A stretch of 64,000 nt of DNA, taken from contig NC_051140.1 of the NCBI RefSeq assembly GCF_014839805.1, positions 12,111,826-12,175,825 on the forward strand. Direction: 5' to 3'. Positions within the stretch are counted from its first letter, which is position 1. Each line of letters starts with the position of its first letter. Below are positions 1-12,060 of this stretch, in pieces. The DNA is from Manduca sexta. Lineage: Eukaryota > Arthropoda > Insecta > Lepidoptera > Sphingidae. The notes beneath the pieces were generated by a model. It was given only the letters and a program-made list of their open reading frames with translations, was not told where the DNA came from and made no database searches. Both the position numbers and the translations under genes were made by a program.

Positions 1-799
1 AAAAGTATATGGATTATTAATGCTAAAATAAATTATGGAATATATTGATGGATATTACAATCAAAATAATGTCCCCAATTAGCCAGAGCCTGATTTATGT
101 ATAAATTATTGTTATTGCGTTTCGATATTACGTAAACGAACTCAGGGCCGGTTTACAATATTTTTGTTGTGCCGAACTAAGTGAGCCTTTTCAAATTTTC
201 GTTTTTTTTCCTTGTTGATGGTCTTCTTTTGTAATATTAGTGAAAATAAATAAAAAACTTAAGAATAAAGAAGAAAAAGAAATAATTTCAATTAAATATC
301 ATATGACATTACGAAACATACAATGACATTTCGAAATGGATTTTTAAATAAGGAAAATATTTTATACGAAAAGCATGCCAATTAGACAGAAGCAAGGTAA
401 TAAATATGAAGTCATTGTTTATATGTACATGTATGATATTGTATTTCAATTTGTTTAATCACGATATTTGGAAATTTGTACATTTATGAAATGTCAAAGG
501 TATAACCTCTACAGACTATATACATCCTGTAATAAAAGATATTGCAAAAAAATATCTAATAAATAGTACTAGGACTTCTCACTTAACATATTCAATAAAA
601 ATACATACGAAAAAATACACGCAAATATATTTATATGAAGAGTCCTATATTTTGCGAAGCAGAATTATTATTGGTAATTTTGATATCATGTTACAACAAA
701 TGTTTTCTTTTCAATTATTTTATTAACATTCTGGGCTGTAACTATAATATTATGTGCTAATTATTTCAATATAATGAAATCACTACATAGTATAAAACA
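1..799. other. AT-rich intergenic DNA
   Basis: I see no exon, repeat end or regulatory site that I can support here. Confidence 0.5.
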
Positions 800-977
800 A
801 AGTCGCTTTCTCTGTCCCTACCTTTGTATGCTTAAATCTTTAAAACTACGCAACGGATTTTGATGCGGTTTTTTTAATAAATAGAGTGATTCAAGAGGAA
901 AGTTTATATATATAATAACATCCATTATATAGTAGAGAAATATTGCACCCGTGCGAAGCCGGGGCGGGTCGCTTGTA
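800..977 (+). repeat. Interspersed repeat fragment ending in a GC-rich block
   Basis: The phrase aaaactacgcaacggatttt and the ending cccgtgcgaagccggggcgg are of a type I recall as common in insect genomes, probably a transposon end. No coding capacity. The family is not assigned. Confidence 0.5.
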
Positions 978-3900
978 TGATGATGACATATAAAAAACAC
1001 ACGGGCATATATGTAAGAGTGAAAGCTTTATATTATTAAATATTGAATTTAATAACTTTACTCTTACTAGTATAATTATTAATGGCCAAGTTTGTTATGT
1101 TTCGATGTTTGTTATAAGCAAGTAAATATAAAATTCATTGACGGTTTTTGGATGAAATTTCGCCAAAATTTCCAAAGTACTTTTCATCTGGGCAAGTAGA
1201 CAGGATTTTATTTCCAGTAAGGACTTTCCCGCGATATAAACCACTTAGTGAATGAATATACGAAAACTGTCCGAAAAATTTGCGATGGCATTTTAAAACG
1301 ACTTGACCTTTATAATATACCGATTAGCTTTGCAATAAACAAATAATACGAAATTACCATTTTTTAATTCATAAATAAGCTAAACTACTAGATTTTTAAA
1401 TAATCGATTGTTTTAAAATAACTTCTAGTCTGTTTTAATAACTTTTATTTTATTTTTTACTTCTATTTTGATAAAACTGTCACTGTATATTTTTGCAACA
1501 ATGCGAAGTAATTTTGATATAATATGTTATTATATGAGATTACAAAGATTTTAAAATAAGCAATTCATAATATTTTAGTAAAATGACAATGCTAAATTAT
1601 TTATAGGATTGTATGTTTCGTAAACTTTTATACTCGTCCTCGTCACCAATATTCCTTAATGACTATAATTAATTATATATTGGTGTAGCTTGAAGTGTGA
1701 GGTATTATTGTTTATTACTTTAAAACACATCATAATACACACAGATTAAACGAATTCTGGATGGATAAATTTCTGTATCAATAACGTAGTGATCTATAAA
1801 ATTTTCAGTCATCATTTCTTGAAATTATCATTTTCCTTGGCTTATAATGAATCAGTATTGGAAATAAAATCATACGAAAATGATTTGAAAAGAAATGCAT
1901 GACTTTTCTGTCAATAAATTGTCTTCTTTTTCTCTAAAATTTGGGAAAATTATTAAGAATTTTGCTATTTAAACTTGAAATTGTAATCATAAAGTTCCAT
2001 AGTAAGAAATGATGAGAATCAAAGCGTTATTAATTAATTGTGATTCAATTATTGTATTATTTGGCAATACTAACTAGCTATAAAATAAACAATAACTTAC
2101 GTTGCTGTGGACGTTAAACCTTATCCTAAATGACAGCCGTTTTAGCGGCCTGTTGCGCAAGCGTTCGCACTACACTGTGCCGATTCTTTGGTTCACGTAA
2201 TTTATTAATATGTTTGCGTTGAACAAAAAATCTATACACTACAATGACAGATTCTTAGGTATAACATGGTTCTAGTGTATCGTACGTACAAACTTAGGCT
2301 TTATTGACTTCCACGGCACATAGTAGCAAGTATTTTGTCGTAGCACACATTTTGTAGTAGCGCGTATTTATAGGTGATTGTAAAATAGTAATTGTTACTA
2401 TCGCTTTCTTCGGGTGACATACTTCATGATTTTTTTCTATTATAATCGTCATTGGAAATCAGACCTGAAATACGCTCTTGTTGTTTTTTTTTGTCTAAAC
2501 ATGGATATTTTAATATCTGTGAAATCTTATTCTTTTATATATAAAATTTTGATTTCAAATACGAAATCATAAATTAATATGTAGAATTAATGCTCTATTA
2601 AGCTAAAGATATTTCAAAACAAATATAAATTGTAGCTAAATTCTTAAATATTGTCTCCCGCCACGATTTTTTGAAAATTATTGGCACATTTCGGCGAAAT
2701 TTGGTATTAAGATAGTTTGAGTCCTCGGAAAGGACATAGGTCATTGTCCCGGCAAAATATATAGCGGGTCATTTATCCCAGAAAAACTCTTTCCTGCGAG
2801 CAAAGCTATTTTGAAAATATATATTTTTATTTATTTTTTCGTCACAAATTATCATTGATGAGGGGCGCGCAACGTCAATGATACTGAAACGTCGACGTTT
2901 TAATGTGATTAAAACGTCGATGTTGTGTCTGTACTGTATTTTGGTGAGAATATTTTATATCTGTTTTTCTGAATTTCATATCTGCTAACCTATATACTCG
3001 TAGATTAAAATGACAAGGCAAAAATGACTTTTTTAAATTTTATATTAATTATTTGTTTATTACCAAATAAATTAATTAAATATTATTGTTTGGTATTACC
3101 GTAATTTGTAAAAACTTCTGCTTAAATAATACCCGGTCATTATATCTACATATAAATTAACAATAAACAATAAAACAGAGTAATAAATTTAATGAAACAC
3201 GATTGTAAACTACGACATTATAATAAAAGCGGAGAGTACAAGACAAAGAGTTGTCGGCTGTGTTAATTTGTGTAATCAATAACAAAAACTATTAGTCGCG
3301 CATTTATTTTGTCTGGACGAATCCTTGCATATTGAATTAGGTACAAATTTATTCCGTGTTAACCGTCCGGCACTTACTCGAGACACGTGTGTGAAATATT
3401 ACTGTATGATATACTTAACTACATATAAGACAGTTGCTTTCGAACTTTTAATGGAGTTTTTTTGACAGTGAAACATGAAATTGATAAATACATTTTATTG
3501 TATAGAAATTAATAATGTTATTAAAAAGCATTTTCCGTGGTAAATAATGCTATGGTTTAAACAGTTTTTAAATAAATGTAAAAGTAAAGTACGTTCTGTC
3601 ACATAAGGCCACGTCTTATGCATATTATGCTATACACCTGGATTGGGTAAATATAATTTACGTATTAAAGAAAACATTGCAACCTATACATACTTTTTAG
3701 GGCAATAATTTATGTATAATAGCGTACATAAAGTTATTTTTAAATTATATGACAATACTTCATTCATCTGCTGATGAGCTTTCCCGATACACTTCATAAT
3801 CATATTAATTCCAACCTATAATTCGGATTTATAAAATACTTCATAGCAATGAACACCTCTGGTGATACAAGTTAGATATTAATGTTTATTTTCAACAATG

Positions 3901-4376
3901 ATTTTTAGAGTTACACGGTTGAAAACATCGACATTATTTAAATGACTCATATTACTTAAAAATATATATCTACAAAATGAATTTCTATAAACATAGAGAA
4001 GGATTATACTAAATTAAAAATTTCTATGTTGTATCGTAAGCTCTGTATGTATAGTAAACTATTTTTAAATATGAATTTATGTGTTAACATAAGTATTTAC
4101 ACAATGTAGTCATGAGCTTGTAACTATTTAAATTATCACATGTATACTATTGTAGTCTTAGTTGTTTCCTGAATGCTTACAATTTATTTATGACTATTTA
4201 TTGAATTTATAAGTTTTGTTGGGATTATTATTAATAATAGAGGGATTTTAAATGACACTATAATTTCACTTCTCTCTCGCGTGGTCTCTCCACGGTCTTT
4301 AAGAAAACTTAATATTATTAACCAAGATATGCGCAGATAGTATATTGGAAGATATTTAAAAGAAATCACACATCAC
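978..4376. other. AT-rich intergenic DNA
   Basis: No supported gene. Only the small inverted repeat at 2888-2924 stands out. Confidence 0.5.
2888..2924. repeat. Short inverted repeat, 17-bp arms, 3-nt loop
   Basis: aacgtcgacgttttaat, loop gtg, then attaaaacgtcgatgtt, with one mismatch. No function is apparent. Confidence 0.7.
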
Positions 4377-4445
4377 GCTTTTATTCCTGGAGAGGTAGGT
4401 AGAGGTGAAACTCGAAACCGCTTTTCATCGTGTCTAATTTTTCCA
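4377..4445 (-). repeat. Possible small SINE-tail fragment
   Basis: The block with ggagaggtaggtagaggtgaaac resembles the aaggggtaggcagaggc part of the SINE family at 9 kb. It is too short and diverged to be sure. Confidence 0.25.
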
Positions 4446-4837
4446 ATTTCATAAAATTCGTTTTAAGTATGGAATTCGATCCAATGGAACAAACCACTGA
4501 GTCGCGTGCTGGTTTAACACTGAGTATGATGGACTCTATTTGATAATCACTAGTCAGCCGCGAACAAAATATATCGAATACTCAAATCAGTATGCTTTTG
4601 TTAATGTTGTCGGTACTTTTAAAAATCTTTTCTATCGTTATCTATAATCATGTATTTTAAAACTCGACTAATATATGCATATTAATATTACTACTATGGT
4701 AACTGAACCCTTGGCCCACCTAATATTAAAATCTTCATAAAATCTTTTAATGAAATAATATTAAGATAAACCTTTGATGAAATGGCATATTACTTCATAC
4801 TATACGAGTATACTTAGTTTAATACGAAACTTTCCCG

Positions 4838-5045
4838 CCCTCACACCCACCACTACAACTCCTGTAAGCCAGGATCACCAGTGGCACGCATTTTGTGACA
4901 CCGAGCAGTGAAGCTCGGCGAGTCTCAGGGAAAACTAATATGTCATTATCCCGCAACGAAATTAATCAAATAGAAAGATAGGGAGGAGTTGGAAATATTA
5001 ATTTTCCACTTCCCTCCAGAGCAATGCGGGTGACAAAATCATGAT
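4838..5045. repeat. GC-richer island, probably an unclassified repeat
   Basis: The segment from cccgccctcacacccaccac to gcgggtgacaaaatc is clearly richer in GC than its flanks. It contains gagcagtgaagctcggcgag, a phrase typical of repeated elements. No ORF or splice structure is seen. Confidence 0.35.
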
Positions 5046-5700
5046 GTAAGGAGGCGATTTAACCTCAAGGATTTTTTAGAACTTAGTTTAATAATAAAAT
5101 GATTACCAAAATATCGGTTTATATTTTTGGACTACATTACAAAAAATACCACATACGGTTGGTAGGCCTTGTTAGAAATCGGGCTTTCTTGGGTTACACT
5201 ACCCTACTACTAATTAATTATAACTAGTGGTACTTGAAAGCTCTTGACAAATACATTACGCTATTATACTTTCGAATGCTGTCGCTTTACGGAACTCGTA
5301 GGAATATCAAGAAGCCTAGTTTTTCAAGCCGATTGGTCTTGACGATTGAATGGCATACTCTAATTGACAAAGGTCAAAATTGAGTGTTTAATGTTTATTT
5401 AACAATTACCGCCGTAATCAAGGTTTTGTGTCAAACCATCAATGAATTAAGAGTCGAGTTATCATTGTAGAACGGATTTATTGCCATGAAAAGTTCTTAT
5501 TGGATCATCATTGCATAGATATGATGTAATGTATTGAATAAAACGTTATATAAAGAATACAGACTTGTTTTGAATTTATTGTTTATCTGAAAATATATTT
5601 TGATTTATAATTAAGCTGAGAATATTATTTATAACTTGCATTTATCTCAGGTTTATTCCCCCAGTGTTGGGGTTGTTACATTCAATATACATAGCGTTGG

Positions 5701-5883
5701 TATAGTAAAATACCGCTTAACTAGCACTGGCAAATACGGCCTAAGTGTCAAATCTTTTGTTCAAGGAGAATTATATCTGAGAGTGTCGATATTTTCTTTT
5801 TATATGTTTTGTGTGAATCTTAATTGGATATTTTTGTCACTAACGGGTTATTTACCAGTGCTAGTTAGGCGGTATTGTACTAT
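5701..5883. mobile_element. MITE-like element with 33-bp inverted repeats
   Basis: The left end 5704-5736 (agtaaaataccgcttaacta...) and right end 5849-5881 (...ctagttaggcggtattgtact) are inverted repeats with about three mismatches over 33 bp. The interior is about 110 bp and non-coding. The single ORF spanning it is incidental. Confidence 0.65.
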
Positions 5884-6051
5884 CTCAGATAATAGGTAGT
5901 AATATGCAGAACATATTATATTTTTAGTTTTGTCTACATCATTTTTATTTTTGACGTGTTGCTTGCGGCTTCGCTTGCGTGAAAGACCTTTCTTAGAATA
6001 AATGTCCTACTGTATAAGAGTATAAGTACACAGTAAAATAGTTACTGATAA

Positions 6052-6135
6052 ATATCCGGGACAAAAAGTAGCCTATATGTTAATCTCTATCCGTGTACCT
6101 TTCCATACTTGCATTTATAATATTAGTAAAATATA
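6052..6135 (+). repeat. LINE-tail-like repeat, copy 1
   Basis: It contains ccgggacaaaaagtagccta and ends cttgcatttataatattagt, as in the copies at 11520, 22720 and 53105. Probably the 3' end of a non-LTR element (RTE-like by memory). Confidence 0.5.
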
Positions 6136-7845
6136 AATAAGTTAGCGTAGACTAAAACACAGTGTTATTAAAGGCATATTTTTTATGGTTTATGTTTTCT
6201 TAGAACTAACAAGACATAGAAAAATGAATATTTTTTTATGTACAACCTACGTAGGTAGAACTAATAGCACGACGTATAATATAATTTTACGCATAGAAAT
6301 CATATGCAAATCGCGTTGCGTTTCACGCATCAAATTTAATTTACAATGAATTTGTAAGGCCGTTCGGCTTTGAGCGTGTAATGATACCAGCAATATGTTA
6401 AGAACTGTACAAATAGTTTCATGTAAACAGGACATTGTGATGTAATTTTTGCAAATGCAATAAAAAACAAACTATATTACGTCACCATTGTCATTAGACG
6501 AGCAATATTTTTGTGAATATTTGCTGAAACATTTTATATTGCCATGTAAATTCGTTTGAAATATGAAATTCGTTTTTATTGTGACATAATAATAAATTCT
6601 AAATTTGCTTAGACTGTACTTATAAGCATACTTATATGTACAAATTCGCAATTATAATAGTTTTATCAAACAAATATCATTACCCGTAACTTCGTTTGCG
6701 TGGACTTAGATCCGTCACAGCCGCTATAAAACGTGATGTTCCGCCATGAACACTGTAACTGAAAGTAATTCAAAGTTAAAATTCCAATATTTATTTTTTT
6801 TTATTTTTTCTATTCCTTTTGTTAGTTCATTCCTAAATCACCCCGTGGTGATTAAAACTATACTGAGGCAATAAAAAAATCTGTCCATCAATCCGTTTTC
6901 AAGGTTTGGCCAAATTTACGCCCGGCTCTGGATTTCCATATATATAGATAAACTGACTTTTACCCACTGCTCCGTCTGTGTGAAAAGGTTTTTCCGGGTA
7001 AAGTCCCGCATAATAGTAGCTTATGCTGATCCCAGGGTCACAAAGCATATCTATATCAAATTTTATGGGAATTGGTTCTGTGGTTGAGGTCTGAAAGCAT
7101 AACAGAATATAAGAATTACTTACGCATTTATAATATAAGCATGAAAAATACGTATTTAACATCTTTCTCCTGCTATTTTCCTAACTGTACCTAATAAAAT
7201 TTTCCATCGAAATAAAACGACTAAGGTTTAGGATTTTATCGCGTTTGTTATTTTGAATAATTTTAACTCACGACGTTTCGAAGGCTTTGAACCCTTTGTG
7301 ATTACCAGGCGGACTCGACTCTTATAAGATATAGAATAAAAATATTTTGATCGGAATCAAAATATAAGAAAATAATTTGCATATTGTAGGCATTTGACTC
7401 AGTTTTTGAGACCTTCCAACGATAGCCTGATATAGTTTGTAGGACGAAGGAACTAAGACTAAGGACTTGCAAAATATATGTTACGCAAACTTCGTCACAT
7501 AAATGGCACAAGAAAATAAAGGTTTTCTATTGAACTCTAAATAGACTCTTTGTGATTAATAAAGATAATACATTTAAGTACATTAGCATGAACAGCATAA
7601 TAAGCTGGTAATAAATACCATTGGTACATTGTAAAATGCTATTCAATCAGCGTGTCGCTAAAGGTTGATGAGATGTTATTTAATATTTACTATGCTGTTG
7701 AATAAAGCGTAATTAGTACACCTTATTATTTTATCATGCTTGTTGATGTTTACGAGCTTAAGGCATGCTCGCCTTTAGAACTGGTTAGTGATTATTTTAA
7801 GGTATAAATTAAATTATGCTTTTTATTCTGAAGTTATAAAAATTT

Positions 7846-7905
7846 TATATTTCAGATTTATGGGCGTATAAGCTCAGGCTTATACGCCCATAAATCTGAA
7901 ATATA
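7846..7905. repeat. Perfect inverted repeat, 28-bp arms, 4-nt loop
   Basis: The left arm 7846-7873 and right arm 7878-7905 are exact reverse complements around the loop TCAG. The centre reads gtataagc-tcag-gcttatac. It has no terminal-repeat or transposon context that I can see. Confidence 0.9.
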
Positions 7906-9041
7906 CTACATGTTATAATAGCTACTGATAGCTAATTACCTATAATTTTATGGATACGAAAATGTTATTGGACTACTGCTCAGAATTTCTAGTATTTTAT
8001 AGAGAATAGGAATAAAGATTAGATAAGAATAAGTTTTCGCCTGATTCTCCCGAAGTAACGTAAAAGAACTTTTGTATAAATTACAGAAATGATTAAACAT
8101 TAAAAAAATATAAGGACGACAATACTAGGTTTGGTAAAACTGTAATTATTATTAGAAATCTATGTGGGCGTCATAAAACTAAATACTAACCACTTGTGTA
8201 ACAGAATACTTAATGTATGTGAAAGAATGTCATCCAACAATAAAACTAATAATACTAAAATCCTTTTCTTCGTGTGTATTTGCAGATAAAACGTTTACCT
8301 TCATGGAGTATATGTCATCAGATTTTAGTTTTTTACTAATATTAACGTATAAAATGCCAATAACTAAACAAAATGTGTGTGTTTTCCCAGTATTTTAATG
8401 TGTCGCAAAAATCTTACGTGTAGTGCCACTTTGATATTGAGATTCGCATTATGAGTAAGATTTCAAGACACTTACTATCATTCTCATCTTGCTCTTTTAA
8501 AGCTGGCAACGTGCGTGGTATTTATGAAGCTTATCAAATGTATGAAGTATTTATATATAAATTTGAAGGAAAATAGCTCTTAAATTGAAGTTTTACGTAC
8601 TGGCCTTCTCTCCTGGAAATGCCTGGGAAGGATGGCCAATTATAACTTAATAAAATAAATTACCAGGCTTATACTTAAAGCAATAAACATTTTGTTTTCT
8701 TTTATTTTGAGACTTTACTGTTCAAAGTTTAATGAAATATTGCTTTTCGTTAATTAATCCTTTTAGTTTTGATTTCATTGCCTTCCAAAAAATATATAGC
8801 CATCACTCCCAGACTTACCTATAAGCGTCTCTATAGCGTAAAACTTTTATTTAGGAATCATATAATAATTTCATTTTACCTTCGAAAATTCTTTAATAAC
8901 AATTGATTCAATTCTACACATCGTCACATAAAATCCCTGCACAAACTATGATTGAGCTATAGATTATGATGTATTTACATATTGATGTATACAATTTCAC
9001 AAATTGATAAACATGTTGGTGAATAATTATCTTAACAGTAC

Positions 9042-9303
9042 ACACACACACAACATCACGCATTTTATCCCCGAAGGGGTATGCAGAGGCGCAACCATGG
9101 CACCCACTTTTCGCCAAGTGTGTTCCGTCCCATGATGTGATAGGGGGCGAGCCTATCGCCATATCGGGCACAAATTCCAGATTCCGGGCTGATACTGAGC
9201 AGAAAAACCCAAATATCACTTTGCCCGACCTGGGATTCGAACCCAGGACCTCAGAGCGCTGCCGTACCGCGCATGCAGTACAACTACGCCACCGAGGCAG
9301 TCT
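9042..9303 (-). mobile_element. tRNA-derived SINE, well preserved
   Basis: Read on the minus strand it starts with a tRNA-like head. An A-box-like GGTGGCGTAGTTG lies at 9293-9281 and a B-box GGGTTCGAATCCC at 9244-9232. A tRNA-unrelated body and a (GT)n tail at about 9042-9053 follow. Related, more damaged copies are at 22445-22710 and 28400-28690. Confidence 0.8.
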
Positions 9304-9709
9304 ATCTTAAAAGTAGTTTATAATAAAGTTATTGTGTTACAATATTTATGATGTAAGCATAGTACAATTTGTCACACACAATAATTATATATTTTAGTAA
9401 TCGTATAACTGATTTAGAATGGAATTAATAATTCGTAGCAATTAAGATTATACACAGTTGTAGGTTAATAATATTTCTTTTACTAAACAAAGAAACTTAA
9501 TGAATTTTTAAGCTCCATGAAAAACTAAATGCGCCGTATCGAATCGGCTATTCCTATTAAAAACGTGTGTGCAAGAACCAAAGTATTATCTTTAAATATT
9601 GGCTGCCAAAGTGGCTGTGTGTTAAGTTCCGGGATTAGCCAAAGTATATCCAGTTTCTAACAGGCCGGCATAATTGTGTTGACTGGCGAGTAGTCAACGA
9701 CTCAAGTCG

Positions 9710-9835
9710 ACTTTTCGGACGACCAACATTTCAGACCAGCGCATGACCATGTAGGCTGCAGAGTTTTTGAAACGCCGGGAGAAAATTATAATATAAATAT
9801 CGCGATAAAATCCGAAAAATAGTTCATTTCGACCT
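9710..9835 (+). repeat. Interspersed repeat, GACCATG-GGCTGCA family, copy 1
   Basis: gcatgaccatgtaggctgca, then gaaacgccgggagaaaatta, then a tract with cgcgataaaatccgaaaaat. Two further copies lie on the same strand at 23400 and 25695. Probably a retroelement 3' end. Confidence 0.55.
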
Positions 9836-11519
9836 CCCGTCATTCAACACTCTATCTGTACTTCACTCGATTTACCATCCAGGGTCATAATGACGAGTCC
9901 GTTTAAAAAAAAGAAAAAGTATAAAGTATCTACTCTTGGTTTCTTTACCCGTTCAAAATTATTTTTATTTCATAAAAAATTGTATTTTTTAGGGAAGATT
10001 GAAATTGAAGTCAAGCATAATATTATCAAGATATAACCATAACACTTATTATTTTATACTATGGTTAATGAATTTTTTATGCCACTAATGATCGATAATA
10101 TAATGAAATATGTAACGCGTGTGTTTCAAAATATTCAGGAATATTTATTCATAATGTTTTTTACTATTTACGGATGATAATATAAAATAACCCATGAAAA
10201 TTTGGATATTATACTTTCTAATATATGCGCTTGCGTTCCAATTTTTGTATATGTTATTTCGTTTGAAAGATATTATATTTTTACAAATATGCAACGGACC
10301 TAGCATCTAGTAGCAGATGGCATACATATCATTTCAATAGATCATGGCTGACCTTTCCGAGGCTTCGTGTATGTTGTGAGGATCAATGCAGTTCAGGAAC
10401 ACCACTTAGTCACGATTGATGACAATGTTCACGTTTCATTGTAATTTATTTAACAAGTATTTGATCCTGGGATGATGCTCATTTTAATATTGAATAATAA
10501 TTAATTAATCGCTGTCGTTTAAAGGGAATATATAAATTAGTTAAAGGCTCCTACGCTTTGTTTTGTTTCATATGCCTGCGTGATTGCGTGTTTCTTTTGA
10601 GTTGAAACTTATTATTTGCTACAGGGTTTAATGTATATTTTTTATCTAAGGAAGAAATATTTGTTTATCTGTAGTGCTTCAATTTACGCTTGAAGTCATG
10701 CATTGACATTAAATTTAAATATAGTGCCGTACATACTGTTTCATAAATCATTTATATTTTGTAGCGCAGTTACTATATTATAAGATATTAAATTATTAGT
10801 GTTCATTTAATATTACCGACAGTTGAAATGGTTTTTTTTTGTATCATAGCACGGTCTGAATAAAATACTTTTGAAATTCTTATAGCTACGATTCGATGTA
10901 ATGTAACGTTAACATGTACATTTACTAGGCGCAAAATTACTGTAAATGCCGGTAATAAAATTATATGTATTAAAAATATATAATAAATAACTGACTGCTT
11001 TATTGATTTCCAGTAAATTAGAATATAATTTCTTAGACGTGCGCTAGCAATGCGGTTATTTAGATTTTGTAAAAACCAACTTTATTATGTAAGCAATAAG
11101 GTATGATAGATTGTGTCACATATTTCTGCCATACGCTTTTCCTCATGGAATGGAGCCTGACTGCAGTTTCTGTTTGCGTTTTGAATATTTGTTTTCAATA
11201 GGCGCTAACTAATTAAGTATATAGGAAATAATGTACTGTGTTTGTTGTAGGTTTCTGAAGGACTCTTCCGTTTGTTTTTATGATGCCCTTATGATTCAAT
11301 GTGCTGCGTATTACTAGTTTTATTTATAATCAAGTAAAAAGTAAATTAAATAAAGAATAGAGATATATTACAGTGCGAGGTGTTATTTGCCATTTCACTC
11401 TTTTGAAATGATTTTCTGCTAAACAAAAGTTCCTAAACTTTTGTAACCATCTATAGTGAAATGCAAAGGGACTAGCTCATCTACATAAGTTACAAAAAAA
11501 ATATATATTTCGTACGAGA

Positions 11520-11690
11520 GAAAATTATCCGGATTAAAGGTAGCCTATATATAAATATCCAGGTATTGGTCGGTCTGTGTGCCAAATTTCATTCAAATCC
11601 GTTCAGCGATTTCTGCGTTTACTTCTAAGAAACATTCAAACATTTTCATATGCGTTCATATTTATTCAATATTAGTAAGTTAAGATTATT
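11520..11690 (+). repeat. LINE-tail-like repeat, copy 2
   Basis: Same family: aaaggtagcctatatataaa, then catttcattcaaatccgttc and cagcgatttctgcgtttact, ending tcaatattagtaagttaaga. Confidence 0.55.
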
Positions 11691-11984
11691 GTATAAGCAC
11701 GATATTTCCATTGTATTTATTATTATCAACGCAGGTGAGCAATGATCGTTTGATGTTTTTCGACGGCATATTTTTTTCGTATCATTGCAACCTATTAACC
11801 GACCAACCTATCAATATTTATTACACTTATATTTTGTTCTTGAATTTTTGTAAGCGACGAGATCAATTATAATTTATATCCTTACATGAGATGCCAAAAT
11901 AAAAGCTTTTAAAACTGAAACTTTTTCTTTTCATATTTTGCTGCATGTAAATGGTGCTCTTTTTTGCTCTCACTTGGCACCTAA

Positions 11985-12060
11985 GGGAGGGGGGGGGGGA
12001 TCAATTTTGGATCCGCCCCAGACGGTAAAAACCCACGCTATACCACTGACACGATTATTC
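11985..12060. repeat. G-tract and repeat fragment
   Basis: A run of about 10 G (around 11990-11999) next to gatcaattttggatccgccc, likely the border of a degraded transposable element. G-runs of this length are otherwise absent here. Confidence 0.35.

Larger units (their letters stand above)
5884..9041. other. Intergenic DNA with repeat fragments
   Basis: It holds the LINE-like tail at 6052 and the perfect hairpin at 7846. The short ORFs at 6247, 6899, 7302 and 8213 show no domain, splice context or codon bias. Confidence 0.5.

Noticed and set aside
8914..9219. A 101-codon minus-strand ORF
   Set aside because: It is the translation of the SINE body and its tail.
9228..9300. A tRNA gene, because of good A and B boxes
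   Set aside because: The boxes are followed by a tRNA-unrelated body and a (GT)n tail, with related copies at 22 and 28 kb. It is a SINE.
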